Below, piece by piece: positions 51,751 to 60,410 of a stretch of 64,000 nt of DNA. The position numbers and the translations under genes were made by a program. Positions within the stretch are counted from its first letter, which is position 1; the number at the start of each line of letters is the position of its first letter. The stretch comes from Desulfuromusa sp. (lineage in GTDB: Bacteria; Desulfobacterota; Desulfuromonadia; Desulfuromonadales; Geopsychrobacteraceae), in NCBI GenBank assembly GCA_021647765.1, contig JAKIUD010000005.1, positions 1 to 64,000 of the forward strand, in the 5' to 3' direction. The notes beneath the pieces are model-generated. The model saw nothing but the letters and a program-made list of their open reading frames with translations. It had not been told where the DNA came from and did no database searches.

Positions 51751-52227
51751 TTAATTTTCAGTTAAAAAGTGTTTTTCATAAAATTCTTCAAGATTACTGA
51801 GATGACGGGTTTCATCTGCGAGCAAACGTTGGAAGAGATCAGCCATGGGTGCACCCTCACAACCACTCATCAACCTCTTATAAAAATCGACAGCGCATTT
51901 CTCCAGATAGATGGCGTGAGCCAGAGCAGTTCGAGCGTCTGCCCCCGGAGCGATCTCTTTTTGATCAAAAACGTAATTTAAATTCATCGTTGGAATTTCT
52001 TGATGCAATTCAGCAACATTATTGTCATGTCCATCAAGTAGAGCCATCTCCAAACGTTGCTTATGATTCAATTCCTCAATCGCCGCATCACGTAGAATCG
52101 CCTTTGCTTGACGGTCTGTCACAACATCAATAGCATGCAGATAATTCCGAAACCCTTCCTCTTCCATTTCAATTGCTTTTTCAAGAGCCGCTTCATAAGT
52201 GTAACAAACACCTTTCTCTAAACCCAT
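51751..52227 (-). CDS. Rubrerythrin-like ferritin-fold protein
   Basis: 158 residues forming a four-helix diiron bundle: EMEEEGFRNYL (about 21-31) and ELNHKQRLE (about 52-60) in the first half, YLEKCAVDFYKRL and ADETRHLSNLEEFY in the second, supplying the E...ExxH pairs of the diiron site. The C-terminal rubredoxin domain of true rubrerythrin is absent. It likely takes part in peroxide or oxygen defence in this anaerobe. The 580-base gap upstream holds a CGTCAT repeat and AT-rich sequence. Confidence 0.85.
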   Translation of the reverse strand: MGLEKGVCYTYEAALEKAIEMEEEGFRNYLHAIDVVTDRQAKAILRDAAIEELNHKQRLEMALLDGHDNNVAELHQEIPTMNLNYVFDQKEIAPGADARTALAHAIYLEKCAVDFYKRLMSGCEGAPMADLFQRLLADETRHLSNLEEFYEKHFLTEN

Positions 52228-52406
52228 AATCGTCTCCTGTTTGGAAAATTAAAAAAATATCAATAAATCAGATCAAAACTGACGCTCAAAAACACCATAC
52301 AACATAGTACATCCTGTCAGGTAAATAGTAGCATATTTGAGGTAACGAGTCACTCACCAATGATTTTTACTTGACTCTCTTTTTACCTATAGAGCCTCTG
52401 ATAAAA

Positions 52407-52475
52407 GTCGTCATCCTCGTGAAAACGGAGATCCGGTTTTTTGATAAACCAAGGCCGTCTGCGCAGAAATGACGG
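52407..52475. repeat. Dispersed palindromic repeat (CGTCAT...ATGACG family), copy 2
   Basis: TCGTCATCCTCGTGAAAACGG at the left matches copy 1 (TCGTCATCCGCGTGAAAACAG), and TCTGCGCAGAAATGACGG matches its right end. The remainder of the gap between the rubrerythrin-like gene and the glucosaminidase (52228-52727) shows no gene; a 66-codon minus-strand ORF across this repeat is not convincing. Confidence 0.7.
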
Positions 52476-52727
52476 TTACTGAGCTTTAAAAGGTTACGCA
52501 AAAGACTCTCTATTTTCAAACTTGCCGCAAAAAATAATTGCTCTTCATTCTCAGAAGCCATCATCAAATTTTCTTATTGTCACCATGACAGTACAAAACA
52601 AGCACTAATCCAAAAATTAAAAAGATTCTTTCCTGAATGATTTCAAGTGCTCCCCCTGATAGAGCTAATATCCTGGATTAGCAGAATCTAAGTACCTAAT
52701 AAATATAGAATTTTCCCTGTAATTCAA

Positions 52728-52756
52728 TTGACAGAGGATAAAATTATCTATATAAA
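52728..52756 (+). promoter_or_regulatory. Sigma-70 promoter of the glucosaminidase gene
   Basis: TTGACA (52728-52733), a 17-base spacer and TATAAA (52751-52756). Transcription would start near 52763, about 44 bases before the start codon. Confidence 0.75.
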
Positions 52757-52806
52757 GGCCGCTGTCTAATTTTACTAGCAAGAGAAATTGATACACGAGT
52801 GAGCTT

Positions 52807-53700
52807 ATGAATATTTCAAACGTAATATTTTCGTTATTTTTTGGACTCTGCCTGCTACTGGTGAGCTATTCCAACAGCAACGCTCCCGTCTATCAGGGAC
52901 CAGACATTCAAATCATTGGACAAGCCTTCTACAAAGATCTTGAAGCTGAGTTTCAAAGGTATAGTTACCAGATTGATGCTCTGGAGAATGGAGTTCCTCC
53001 ACTGATTCTGGAAAATCTTCCCGGGGATCTGAATAAAATCACATCCACTAAACAACGTAAATCTATATTTTTTAAGTCCTTGCTCCCAATGATTCTATTG
53101 GCCAATGACGAAATTCGCGTTGAGCGGAAACAATTACTGAAAGTTAATCAGCAACTTTCAGACAAAAAAGTTTTAAATGACCAGCAGTTACAAATATTAT
53201 TAACCCTATCTCAACGCTACAATGTCAAATCAAATAAAACTCAGCCAGAAAAAGTAGTTCATAAACTGCTGAATCGGATCGATATTATTCCTGCAGATTT
53301 AGCTCTAGCTCAAGCAGCCAACGAATCCGCTTGGGGCACATCGCGTTTTTCACGCATGGCTAATAATTTATTCGGAGAGTGGACTTTTGTTCAAGGGCAA
53401 GGGATCATTCCCAAAGGTCGACCTGCAGGGGCAACTTACGAAGTACAAAAGTTTTCTACCGTCTACGATTCGGTACGATCCTATTTACACAATCTAAACA
53501 CCCATTCTGCCTATAAACAGCTACGGCAGCTGCGAGCAGAAAGTAGGGCTTATGGACAGAGACCAAAAGGACTCAAGTTAGCAGAAGGACTCCTCCGTTA
53601 TTCAACTCGCGGGGAGGACTATGTTAAAGAGTTACAAGCGATGATTCGGACAAACCAACTCAATCGCTTTGCCAATGCTAAACTACGCACCAGCAGTTAA
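52807..53700 (+). CDS. Bax-like glucosaminidase-domain protein
   Basis: 297 residues. A signal sequence or membrane anchor (about 5-22) precedes a helical region; the glucosaminidase domain begins near 160, with AQAANESAWGTSRFSRMANNLFGEW carrying the catalytic glutamate in the N-E-S-A-W motif and YDSVRSYLHNLNTHSAY near 220. It is related to the E. coli Bax/FlgJ-type hydrolases that cut the glycan chain of peptidoglycan. It is monocistronic as far as can be seen. Confidence 0.88.
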   Translation: MNISNVIFSLFFGLCLLLVSYSNSNAPVYQGPDIQIIGQAFYKDLEAEFQRYSYQIDALENGVPPLILENLPGDLNKITSTKQRKSIFFKSLLPMILLANDEIRVERKQLLKVNQQLSDKKVLNDQQLQILLTLSQRYNVKSNKTQPEKVVHKLLNRIDIIPADLALAQAANESAWGTSRFSRMANNLFGEWTFVQGQGIIPKGRPAGATYEVQKFSTVYDSVRSYLHNLNTHSAYKQLRQLRAESRAYGQRPKGLKLAEGLLRYSTRGEDYVKELQAMIRTNQLNRFANAKLRTSS

Positions 53701-53707
53701 GGGATCA

Positions 53708-53790
53708 AAAAGTCCAGAGGTTTACGAATCCACGAAGAACGGTGGCGGTTCGCACCGCAAAAACCTAGGACGGCTACGGTTTTGCTGCCA
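53708..53790 (+). repeat. Third copy of the GTCCAGA...TTTACGA...ACGAAGAAC repeat
   Basis: GTCCAGAGGTTTACGAATCC, ACGAAGAACGGTGGCGGTTC and CACCGCAAAAACCTAGGACG follow the order of the arms at 48168-48225 and (reversed) 48647-48703. It fills the gap between the convergent glucosaminidase and deacetylase genes; the GCGG...CCGC part can form a hairpin. Confidence 0.7.
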
Positions 53791-53823
53791 TCTTAGCACC
53801 ATTTGTTTGTTTTTCCCTCAAAA

Positions 53824-54876
53824 TCACTCCCCATTTTTTGCCGGACTTTTAGCATTTATCCACGGATGACTATACCAGAGCCAGTTCCCCTTCCTCGATT
53901 GCAATGTCAAGGTATATTTGTTGCGCCGCCCGGTCAGAGGCTGTTCTGCAGCTACTTGATACCACCCGGAACCTCTAGCTGTATCAGCTTCTACCCAACA
54001 CCGGTTTTCTCCCTGGACAAAGCAATTAAACCGCCTCGGATCAATTGGTTCTCCTGCAATATACACATGTAAAACGGGTGGATTCTCCTCGATGACGGGA
54101 TCAAAAGAAACCTCTTTTGCCACTTGTAATGGTTCCATTGTTAATTTACTTACAAATCCGGCAAGAGTTGCGAACGCCCCTCCCATTGGAAAACGGGGTA
54201 GATTATAACGATTATGATCTGGATAAATCACCCCTGACTGTTGAGCAAAAGCGACCTTAAACCCAAGGTTCTTAATAACCTCAACGACAGCAGCAGAATA
54301 CTCTCCATAGGGGTAGGCAAAAAGAGTTGGTCTGAAACCTAAATATTTTTCAAATTGCTGCTGAGCCTTTTCGACATCATTTTCAATGCGTTTTTTCCAT
54401 TGTACATAAATTTCATCAGCATTCAGCTCAATCAGATAAGCGTGAGTGTCGGTATGATTGCCAATTTCAACCCCTTCTGCAACCAATTCCCTGAGTTCTT
54501 GCCAGGTCAGATAACCGGTGGTTCCAACTGCTGCAGTATTAACGAACAGAGTCAGTGGGATTTTATATTTCCGAATGATCGGCATACCGACATCATAAAG
54601 GGAACGGAACGCATCATCGACACAGAAAGAAACCGCTCGAGCAGGAAGATCTTCGTTCTGATTAAGTCGCCTTGCGACCTCGCCGAGAGAGATAATATCG
54701 AGTCCCTGCTCTGTGACATATTCAAGTTGTTGGGTAAAAATATCGGCAGATATGTTGGTTGATGGATAGCGGCTCTCGCCAAAGCGGTGATAAATGAAAG
54801 CATTGACTTGTCCAGCATAACTTTGAGAAACAAATAAACACAAAATTAGTTCAAATAAAATTAGAAACTTAAACAT
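53824..54876 (-). CDS. Secreted polysaccharide deacetylase (NodB fold)
   Basis: 350 residues with a signal peptide (about 1-21, cleavage after SYA). The NodB domain shows the catalytic/metal aspartates in AVSFCVDDAFRS (about 83-94), the metal histidines in NHTDTHAYL (about 140-148) and a later RPTLFAYPYGEYSAAV. The C-terminal 90 residues form a separate beta-rich domain (LHVYIAGEPIDPRRFNCF...). It may deacetylate peptidoglycan or exopolysaccharide; the substrate is open. It ends next to a repeat and starts 19 bases after the RSH gene stop. Confidence 0.9.
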   Translation of the reverse strand: MFKFLILFELILCLFVSQSYAGQVNAFIYHRFGESRYPSTNISADIFTQQLEYVTEQGLDIISLGEVARRLNQNEDLPARAVSFCVDDAFRSLYDVGMPIIRKYKIPLTLFVNTAAVGTTGYLTWQELRELVAEGVEIGNHTDTHAYLIELNADEIYVQWKKRIENDVEKAQQQFEKYLGFRPTLFAYPYGEYSAAVVEVIKNLGFKVAFAQQSGVIYPDHNRYNLPRFPMGGAFATLAGFVSKLTMEPLQVAKEVSFDPVIEENPPVLHVYIAGEPIDPRRFNCFVQGENRCWVEADTARGSGWYQVAAEQPLTGRRNKYTLTLQSRKGNWLWYSHPWINAKSPAKNGE

Positions 54877-54895
54877 AGATTTTTCCAGTATCTCA

Positions 54896-56326
54896 TCAAG
54901 TAGCTCTTATTTTGTTACGCAGATAGCGGCGGATACTGTTTCGAGCCCGCGGAGTCACAGCCCATTCCAGCCATTTAGGGAGAACTTCAGGTTTTTCTGA
55001 AGTTTCGACAACGATTTGATCTCCGTCCAACAAACGAGTTTTCAATTGCCGGGTGCGACCATTAATCACACCACGGCGGGCATGCAGGCCAAGGGAATCA
55101 TGAATTTCAAAAGCAAAGTCAAGGATACTGCTTCCTTCAGGCAGGATCTGGATATCTCCCTGCGGGGTATAAACCTGAATCGTTGCTGAAGCCAGACGCA
55201 AGGAATCAGTATCAAAAGCCGACTCTCCCTCCATTAACGATTTGATCAGATCACGAAAGTTTTCATGCCTGAACTTGAACCCCGGTGCCAGGACACCTGA
55301 TTCATTCAAACGGTGCAGTTTTCTGGTTGTGATTTCAACCCGCACCCGCAACTCGCCAGCTTGAACGGTTGTTTTGAGTGCTTGATAGCCGAATTGAGAA
55401 GTCAAATTCAAATGATCGCGTAATTTTCCAGGAATTGGGGGAAATAAACCGTGCAAAATACCAAGAAACAGGTAAGCATCCATCGTTCTGGAAACTTGAA
55501 CCTCCAGCGTATAGAGAGAGGCAAAACCACGCTGCCTGGCACGAGCTGAAACAATCGAAAAAGGGCGCCAGCGATTTTTCAAAAGAACCTCAAGCTTCTG
55601 TTGCTCGCAAGTATTGATGATACGAGCTCGAACCTTGCGCAAAAAGTCTGCATGGAGATTTTTCTGTGTTGCAATTGCTTGCCTGTAAACTTCAGCGCGG
55701 CGCGGATACAGGAGAGAATATGAAAGAGACTCTAACTGGGTTGCCACGTAACCCATCCCGAGATGTTGTGCTAGCGGCACGTAAACCATGCGCGTTTCTT
55801 CAGCAATCAATTTTTGTTTATGGAGCGGCAAGGCATCAATCGTCAGTAAATTATCAATCCGATCCCAAAATTTAAGACACAGAACCCGAATGTCATCAAT
55901 GGCAACCAACAAAGTTTTTTTGTATGTTTCCTTTTTCAGGTCATCCCGACTCATGATTTCAGATGTCACCTTGGTCAAACCATCAACCAGATGGGCAACT
56001 TCGTCACCATATTTTTCACGTACATCCTCTAGCGTGACCGGAGTATCTTCGACCACATCATGCAATAAGGCAGCAATGATCGAGGGAAAATCCATCCAAT
56101 GGCGTGCGGCTAAATGGGTCACCCGCAACGGGTGAAAAATATAAGGCTCACCCGATTTACGCAGCTGTCCCTGATGTGAACTACGCGCATGATTAAGAGC
56201 CTGTTCAACCCGGTCTATCTCATAATCAAGTTCATCTTCAGAGAGTTCAGCACCATAATGGGTGACCAACAATTCCATAATGTCGGTCATTAAGCGCTGT
56301 TCTGTACGGTTATCAAAAACGACCAT
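54896..56326 (-). CDS. RelA/SpoT-family protein with intact hydrolase and degraded synthetase region
   Basis: 476 residues. The HD (p)ppGpp hydrolase is complete: R56, H65-P66 (YIFHPLRVTHLA), H89-D90, E93-D94 (LLHDVVEDT), D155 and N159 (KFWDRIDNL). The synthetase region keeps only landmarks (FGYQALKTTV, RVRVEITTRKLH): the basic RxKxxxSI and D-L-x-x-x-R-V motifs and the catalytic glutamate of E-x-Q-I-R-T are not recognisable. A TGS domain (about 385-450, VYTPQGDIQILPEGSSILDFAF) ends the protein; the helical, zinc-finger and ACT domains of long RSH proteins are missing. It is probably a hydrolase-only enzyme. Confidence 0.85.
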   Translation of the reverse strand: MVVFDNRTEQRLMTDIMELLVTHYGAELSEDELDYEIDRVEQALNHARSSHQGQLRKSGEPYIFHPLRVTHLAARHWMDFPSIIAALLHDVVEDTPVTLEDVREKYGDEVAHLVDGLTKVTSEIMSRDDLKKETYKKTLLVAIDDIRVLCLKFWDRIDNLLTIDALPLHKQKLIAEETRMVYVPLAQHLGMGYVATQLESLSYSLLYPRRAEVYRQAIATQKNLHADFLRKVRARIINTCEQQKLEVLLKNRWRPFSIVSARARQRGFASLYTLEVQVSRTMDAYLFLGILHGLFPPIPGKLRDHLNLTSQFGYQALKTTVQAGELRVRVEITTRKLHRLNESGVLAPGFKFRHENFRDLIKSLMEGESAFDTDSLRLASATIQVYTPQGDIQILPEGSSILDFAFEIHDSLGLHARRGVINGRTRQLKTRLLDGDQIVVETSEKPEVLPKWLEWAVTPRARNSIRRYLRNKIRAT

Positions 56327-56349
56327 AAAACCTTCTTAAAGGAGCCCGG

Positions 56350-56697
56350 CTAACCAGGAGGCCAGGTCATATCACGACCACCCAGAAGGTGAAAATGGAG
56401 ATGCCAGACCATTTGTCCTCCAGCGTCATTGCAATTATTGACCACCCGAAACCCATCTTCAGCAAAACCAAAATCACGTGCCATTTTTCCAGCAATTTGA
56501 TAAATATGACCAACCAGCTCATTATCAGCTGAGGTCAGATCCAGAGTTGTCATGATATGTTTTTTCGGCACAATCAGTAAATGCTCTGGAGCTTGGGGGT
56601 CAATATCCTCAAAAACTACCAGTTGAGAATCCTCATAGCGGATTGTTGCCGGAATTTCACCTGCAATAATTTTACAAAACAAGCAATCAGAAACCAT
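56350..56697 (-). CDS. HIT-family nucleotide-binding protein (HinT type)
   Basis: 115 residues. CLFCKIIAGEIPATIRYEDSQLVVFEDIDPQAPEHLLIVPKKHI is the standard HinT N-terminus with its CxxC pair (C6, C9 region), and HLHFHLLGGR near the C-terminus is the catalytic histidine triad. Such proteins hydrolyse adenosine phosphoramidates and aminoacyl-adenylates. It lies 23 bases upstream of the RSH gene. Confidence 0.95.
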   Translation of the reverse strand: MVSDCLFCKIIAGEIPATIRYEDSQLVVFEDIDPQAPEHLLIVPKKHIMTTLDLTSADNELVGHIYQIAGKMARDFGFAEDGFRVVNNCNDAGGQMVWHLHFHLLGGRDMTWPPG

Positions 56698-56782
56698 TCT
56701 TATCTCCTCACGCTGAATATAGGCGAAGTGAAAATACTAGCAAAATATCCAACCAATATCTAATTGAAAGACCTGTTTTAAA

Positions 56783-57520
56783 TTATTTTCTATTTTTTTG
56801 CAGATAAAGAAGAAATTCGCGATTTCCTTTTGGCCCTAAAATTGGACTTTCCACAACACCAAGAACCAGACAATTCAGTTCAATTGCCAAGTTACAGATT
56901 TGTTCTACAACCAAATTGTGTTGTTCCCGATCTTTAACCACACCACCTTTTCCAACCTGCCCTTTTCCAACTTCAAATTGAGGTTTAATCAAGGCAATGA
57001 TTTCAGCCTTATCACTCAGGAGGCAAAGGGTATTTGGCAAAACTTTAGTTAAGGAAATGAAAGATGCATCGATAACAGCTAAAGTAGGAGTATCATCAAG
57101 TTGGTCAGGTTGAAGATGTCTGATATTGCAGCGTTCTAAATTCACAACCCGCAAATCTTCACGAAGAGTCCAAGCTAACTGTCCATAACCAACATCAACT
57201 GCATAGATTTTTTTAGCTCCATGTTGCAGTAAACAATCACTGAATCCACCCGTTGAAGCACCGACATCAATAGCTATCTTATCCTTTATTTCAAGGTTAA
57301 ATTCCTGAATCGCCTTTTCAAGTTTTAATCCACCCCGTGAAACATAAGGGATATCTTCACCTTTTAGGCGTAGATCTGCATCTAGCAGAACCCGCGCACC
57401 GGCTTTATCCACTCGATGATCATCAACAATAACCTTACCGGCCAGAATTAAAGCTCGAGCACGTTCACGCGAAATAACCATTCCCCGCTGCACAAGTAAT
57501 TTATCCAAACGTTCTTTCAT
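56783..57520 (-). CDS. tlyA: TlyA-type rRNA 2'-O-methyltransferase
   Basis: 245 residues from ATG 57520, giving MKERLDKLLVQRGM. An S4 RNA-binding domain (1-60) precedes a FtsJ-like methyltransferase with IAIDVGASTGGFSDCLLQHGA (motif I) and the IALIKPQFEVGK block. The family includes TlyA/YqxC, which methylate rRNA in actinobacteria, and hemolysin-annotated relatives. The open frame extends 17 codons upstream into non-conserved sequence. Confidence 0.9.
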   Translation of the reverse strand: MKERLDKLLVQRGMVISRERARALILAGKVIVDDHRVDKAGARVLLDADLRLKGEDIPYVSRGGLKLEKAIQEFNLEIKDKIAIDVGASTGGFSDCLLQHGAKKIYAVDVGYGQLAWTLREDLRVVNLERCNIRHLQPDQLDDTPTLAVIDASFISLTKVLPNTLCLLSDKAEIIALIKPQFEVGKGQVGKGGVVKDREQHNLVVEQICNLAIELNCLVLGVVESPILGPKGNREFLLYLQKNRK

Positions 57521-57571
57521 GATGATCTCGCAAAAAGCTTGAAGCTGATACTGATCATAACAGTGCTGCAA

Positions 57572-57597
57572 ATAAAAAGGGAGGCAAAATGCCTCCC
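57572..57597 (-). terminator. Terminator after the HDOD gene
   Basis: GGGAGGCA and TGCCTCCC (57590-57597 with 57579-57586) form an 8-base stem with a 3-base loop followed by TTTTTATT on the minus strand, about 55 bases after the HDOD stop. Confidence 0.8.
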
Positions 57598-57652
57598 TGA
57601 AATATGCGGTTAAACTTGCCAGTTTTGCATGGAATCTGTTTTCTGTTGGTCG

Positions 57653-58513
57653 CTAACCGATAAAGAAATCACGATTTTCGTTAAAAACTTCTTCCACCTC
57701 AATTAGCGCATTCTGAACATCAGCTTCATCCAGTTCAAGAGTTTTTGCACCAGGACATTTTAACAGATCCAGTTCCTCATCGGGTTCACGTTGACCAATT
57801 CCCAATTTCCGACAAACATGCCCTGCCAGATTGACCGTTGCGGTCAAACGTAACAAAGCCTCGGCATTCTCTTCTTCCTCAAGAGAGATGAGCAAATCTT
57901 CATGATGCATGGTTGACATCACCAAAGAACGGGCAAAGTGCCATTTATCCAGAACAGCAGCGCCTACAACTGCATGAGCATAGGGGAAAAAACGCCCTTC
58001 CAATTCTGAAGTACTGGCTCCGTCCGAATAGGCCATCTCGACCAGAGAACGATAAGCATCGGGATCGCTGTAATTCATAACAATCTTGCCAAGATGGCGA
58101 AACAGTCCGGCAAGAAAAGCCTCTTCAGGATCAGCAGAAGCAAACTTACGGGCAAGAATTCGACAACCAATCGCACAGCCCATGGAATCTTCCCAGAGCA
58201 TTTTTTCCAGCAGCCCGTAAGATTTGTTCATCCCCTCCAGGCTGGCCGCTAAAACCAGGCTACGGAGAGTCCGTTCACCAACAATTGCAATAGCATGATC
58301 AAGAGTTTTTATCTGCCGCTTCATACTATAAAAAGCTGAATTGGCAACTTTCAGCATCCGGGCTGACACAGCTGGATCGCTGGAGATGGCATCCCCAAGC
58401 TTTTCATATTTAACATTTGGATCATTCAGCAACTCAAGAACTTTAACAGCAACCGCTGGCATCGGTGGCAGATCTCGAATTGTACTAACAACAGTCTTGA
58501 AATCGGTCGTCAT
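57653..58513 (-). CDS. HDOD-domain signalling protein
   Basis: 286 residues, essentially one HDOD domain: LPPMPAVAVKVLELLNDPNVKYEKLGDAISSDPAVSARMLKVANSAFY (about 15-62) and FLAGLFRHLGKIVMNYSDP. The histidine-aspartate pair of catalytic HD enzymes is replaced (RHLGK), as is usual in HDOD proteins, so it is a regulatory scaffold. Such proteins are numerous in Geobacter and act in c-di-GMP and chemotaxis-like signalling. Confidence 0.9.
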   Translation of the reverse strand: MTTDFKTVVSTIRDLPPMPAVAVKVLELLNDPNVKYEKLGDAISSDPAVSARMLKVANSAFYSMKRQIKTLDHAIAIVGERTLRSLVLAASLEGMNKSYGLLEKMLWEDSMGCAIGCRILARKFASADPEEAFLAGLFRHLGKIVMNYSDPDAYRSLVEMAYSDGASTSELEGRFFPYAHAVVGAAVLDKWHFARSLVMSTMHHEDLLISLEEEENAEALLRLTATVNLAGHVCRKLGIGQREPDEELDLLKCPGAKTLELDEADVQNALIEVEEVFNENRDFFIG

Positions 58514-58588
58514 GGATCGCTCCTTAGCATTATTTTATAATAATTAATCTATCATAACAAATTTAAACTAAGGAATCATGTAAAAAAT

Positions 58589-59410
58589 TCAATCTATGAA
58601 TAAATCAGGAAACAGCTGTTGACCTGCGACAACGGCATAAGGGGAAAAATCGGTAATTCCCTCTTCAGCCAGCACCTCTTCATCGATATAAAAATGTCCT
58701 GAGCAGGCACGACTATCACGGCGGAGGATGGCACATGCAGCATCTGCCATAATTTCCGGGGTGCGGCAATTATCTGGACTGACCAAACCACCAAGCATTG
58801 CCAAAGCCGCAGTATGAATAACCGTTTGCGGCCAGAGGGCATTCACTGCAATCCCTTGTGCGGAAAACTCTGCAGCCAGCCCTAAAACCGTCATACTCAT
58901 GCCATATTTTGCCATAGTATAAGCAGTATGATTTTTAAACCAGTGTGGTTTTAGATTTAAGGGGGGAGAAAAAGTTAGAATATGGGGGTTTTTAGCCTTC
59001 AAGAGATAAGGAAGGCACACTTTACTTGCCAGAAAAGTCCCGCGAACATTCACCTGATTCATTAAATCAAAGCGTTTCATAGAAGTTTCAAGGGTACCGG
59101 CTAAAAAAATAGCACTGGCATTATTAATCAGAATATCAATTCCACCAAACGTTTCCTCTGCCTTTTCCACCGCCGCAACTAATTGAGATTCTTCACGGAT
59201 ATCAACAGCAAGGGGGAGAGCTTTCCCTCCCGCCTTTTCAATTGCTTCTGCAGCAGAATAAATAGTTCCGGGAAGCTTGGGATTGGGCTCAGCCGTTTTT
59301 GCGGCAACAACAATATTTGCTCCATCAGTGGCCGCCTTAAGAGCAACAGCCAAACCGATCCCTCGACTTGCCCCGGTAATAAACAAGGTTTTGCCTTTTA
59401 AACTGACCAT
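58589..59410 (-). CDS. Short-chain dehydrogenase of the HSDL2 type
   Basis: 273 residues. GASRGIGLAV (about 13-22) binds NAD(P); NNAS and YTMAK are present. The segments GTIYSAAEAIEKAGGKALPL, FGGIDILINNASAI, SPPLNLKPHWFKNHTAYTMAK and VNALWPQTVIHTAALAMLGG are those of hydroxysteroid dehydrogenase-like 2 proteins, here without the SCP-2 domain. The substrate, perhaps a 3-hydroxyacyl compound, is not known. It precedes the RSH/HDOD neighbourhood and follows the AIM24-type gene by 20 bases. Confidence 0.88.
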   Translation of the reverse strand: MVSLKGKTLFITGASRGIGLAVALKAATDGANIVVAAKTAEPNPKLPGTIYSAAEAIEKAGGKALPLAVDIREESQLVAAVEKAEETFGGIDILINNASAIFLAGTLETSMKRFDLMNQVNVRGTFLASKVCLPYLLKAKNPHILTFSPPLNLKPHWFKNHTAYTMAKYGMSMTVLGLAAEFSAQGIAVNALWPQTVIHTAALAMLGGLVSPDNCRTPEIMADAACAILRRDSRACSGHFYIDEEVLAEEGITDFSPYAVVAGQQLFPDLFID

Positions 59411-59430
59411 TTAAACAATCTCCTACAGCA

Positions 59431-60222
59431 TTAATCACCATCTAACATGCGCCCGAGACCACCGAGTAATGAGCCTTCACCTTTTTGTGAACCTCCAGCC
59501 CTGGGGGCATGGGCAATAATACGGTCAGCCAGACGACTAAACGGTAAACTTTGTAGCCACACCCGGCCAGTACCACGAAGTGTCGCCAGGAACATTCCTT
59601 CACCACCAAAAAACATACTTTTCAAATTCCCGGCACGCTCGATATTATAGTCAACTCTCGGCTCAAAAGCGACCAGACAGCCCGTATCAACACGCAGCGT
59701 TTCACCCTGTAGCTGCTTCTCAATAATGGTTCCACAAGCGTGCATAAAAACCATACCATCGCCAGACAAATGTTGTAAAATGAAGCCTTCTCCACCAAAA
59801 AAACCAGTTCCAAGACGGCGCTGAAAAGCAATTCCTATCTGTGTTCCGTAGGCAGCGCATAAAAACGAATCCTTTTGGCAAAGAACTTCTCCTCCGGGAA
59901 CACTTGTAAGATCTAAAGGAATAATTTTTCCTGGATACGGTGCCGCAAAGGCCACATGTGACTTTCCACGTCCCTGATGAGTGAAATGGGTCAAGAAAAT
60001 CGATTCACCCGTCAACACACGTTTTCCAGCGCCCAACAGTTTACCAAACAGTCCCTGTTCTGGCTCTGAACCATCACCCATGCGAGCTTCAAAACTGATC
60101 CCATCCTCCATATAAGTCATAGCACCAGCTTCTGCAACAACAGTTTCCCCAGGATCAAGTTCAACCTGAACCATCTGCATATCATCACCAATGATTTTAT
60201 AATCAACTTCATGACAGCGCAT
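59431..60222 (-). CDS. AIM24/TIGR00266-family protein
   Basis: 263 residues from ATG 60222, preceded by GGAGGAATAT; the earlier ATG at 60234 includes the ribosome-binding site. It is a beta-rich tryptophan-RNA-binding-attenuator-like fold: YKIIGDDMQMVQVELDPGETVVAEAGAMTYM, FLTHFTHQGRGKSHVAFAAPYPG and FFGGEGMFLATLRGTGRVWLQSLPFSRLA are typical. The tail is glycine-rich (GGSQKGEGSLLGGLGRML). The function of the family is not established. Confidence 0.88.
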   Translation of the reverse strand: MRCHEVDYKIIGDDMQMVQVELDPGETVVAEAGAMTYMEDGISFEARMGDGSEPEQGLFGKLLGAGKRVLTGESIFLTHFTHQGRGKSHVAFAAPYPGKIIPLDLTSVPGGEVLCQKDSFLCAAYGTQIGIAFQRRLGTGFFGGEGFILQHLSGDGMVFMHACGTIIEKQLQGETLRVDTGCLVAFEPRVDYNIERAGNLKSMFFGGEGMFLATLRGTGRVWLQSLPFSRLADRIIAHAPRAGGSQKGEGSLLGGLGRMLDGD

Positions 60223-60255
60223 ATATTCCTCCATTTAAGAAGTGTTATTTGTTTT

Positions 60256-60410
60256 ACTGATGAGCACCAATCTTCCGCTACACCCTAAAAAGTCGTCACT
60301 CTCGCGAAGGCGGGAGTCCAGGAACCTGAGCAAAATTTCTGGATACCCGCCTTCGCGAGTATGACGTACGCAATGTGCATAATCAAAGCTGAAGATCAGT
60401 ACTAATCAGG
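60256..60410. repeat. MITE-like element with GATTAG...CTAATC ends, copy 2, with a nested CGTCAT repeat
   Basis: The left end ACTGATGAGCACCAATCTTC (from 60256) and right end GAAGATCAGTACTAATCAGG (to 60410) correspond to the ends of the 43929-44108 element. Inside, 60292-60366 is a third copy of the CGTCAT family: TCGTCACTCTCGCGAAGGCG against CGCCTTCGCGAGTATGACG. The right end runs over the lipB stop codon (60406-60408). Confidence 0.7.

Noticed and set aside
52367..52567. 66-codon ORF on the minus strand
   Set aside because: It runs across a dispersed palindromic repeat and has no ribosome-binding site or recognisable domain.
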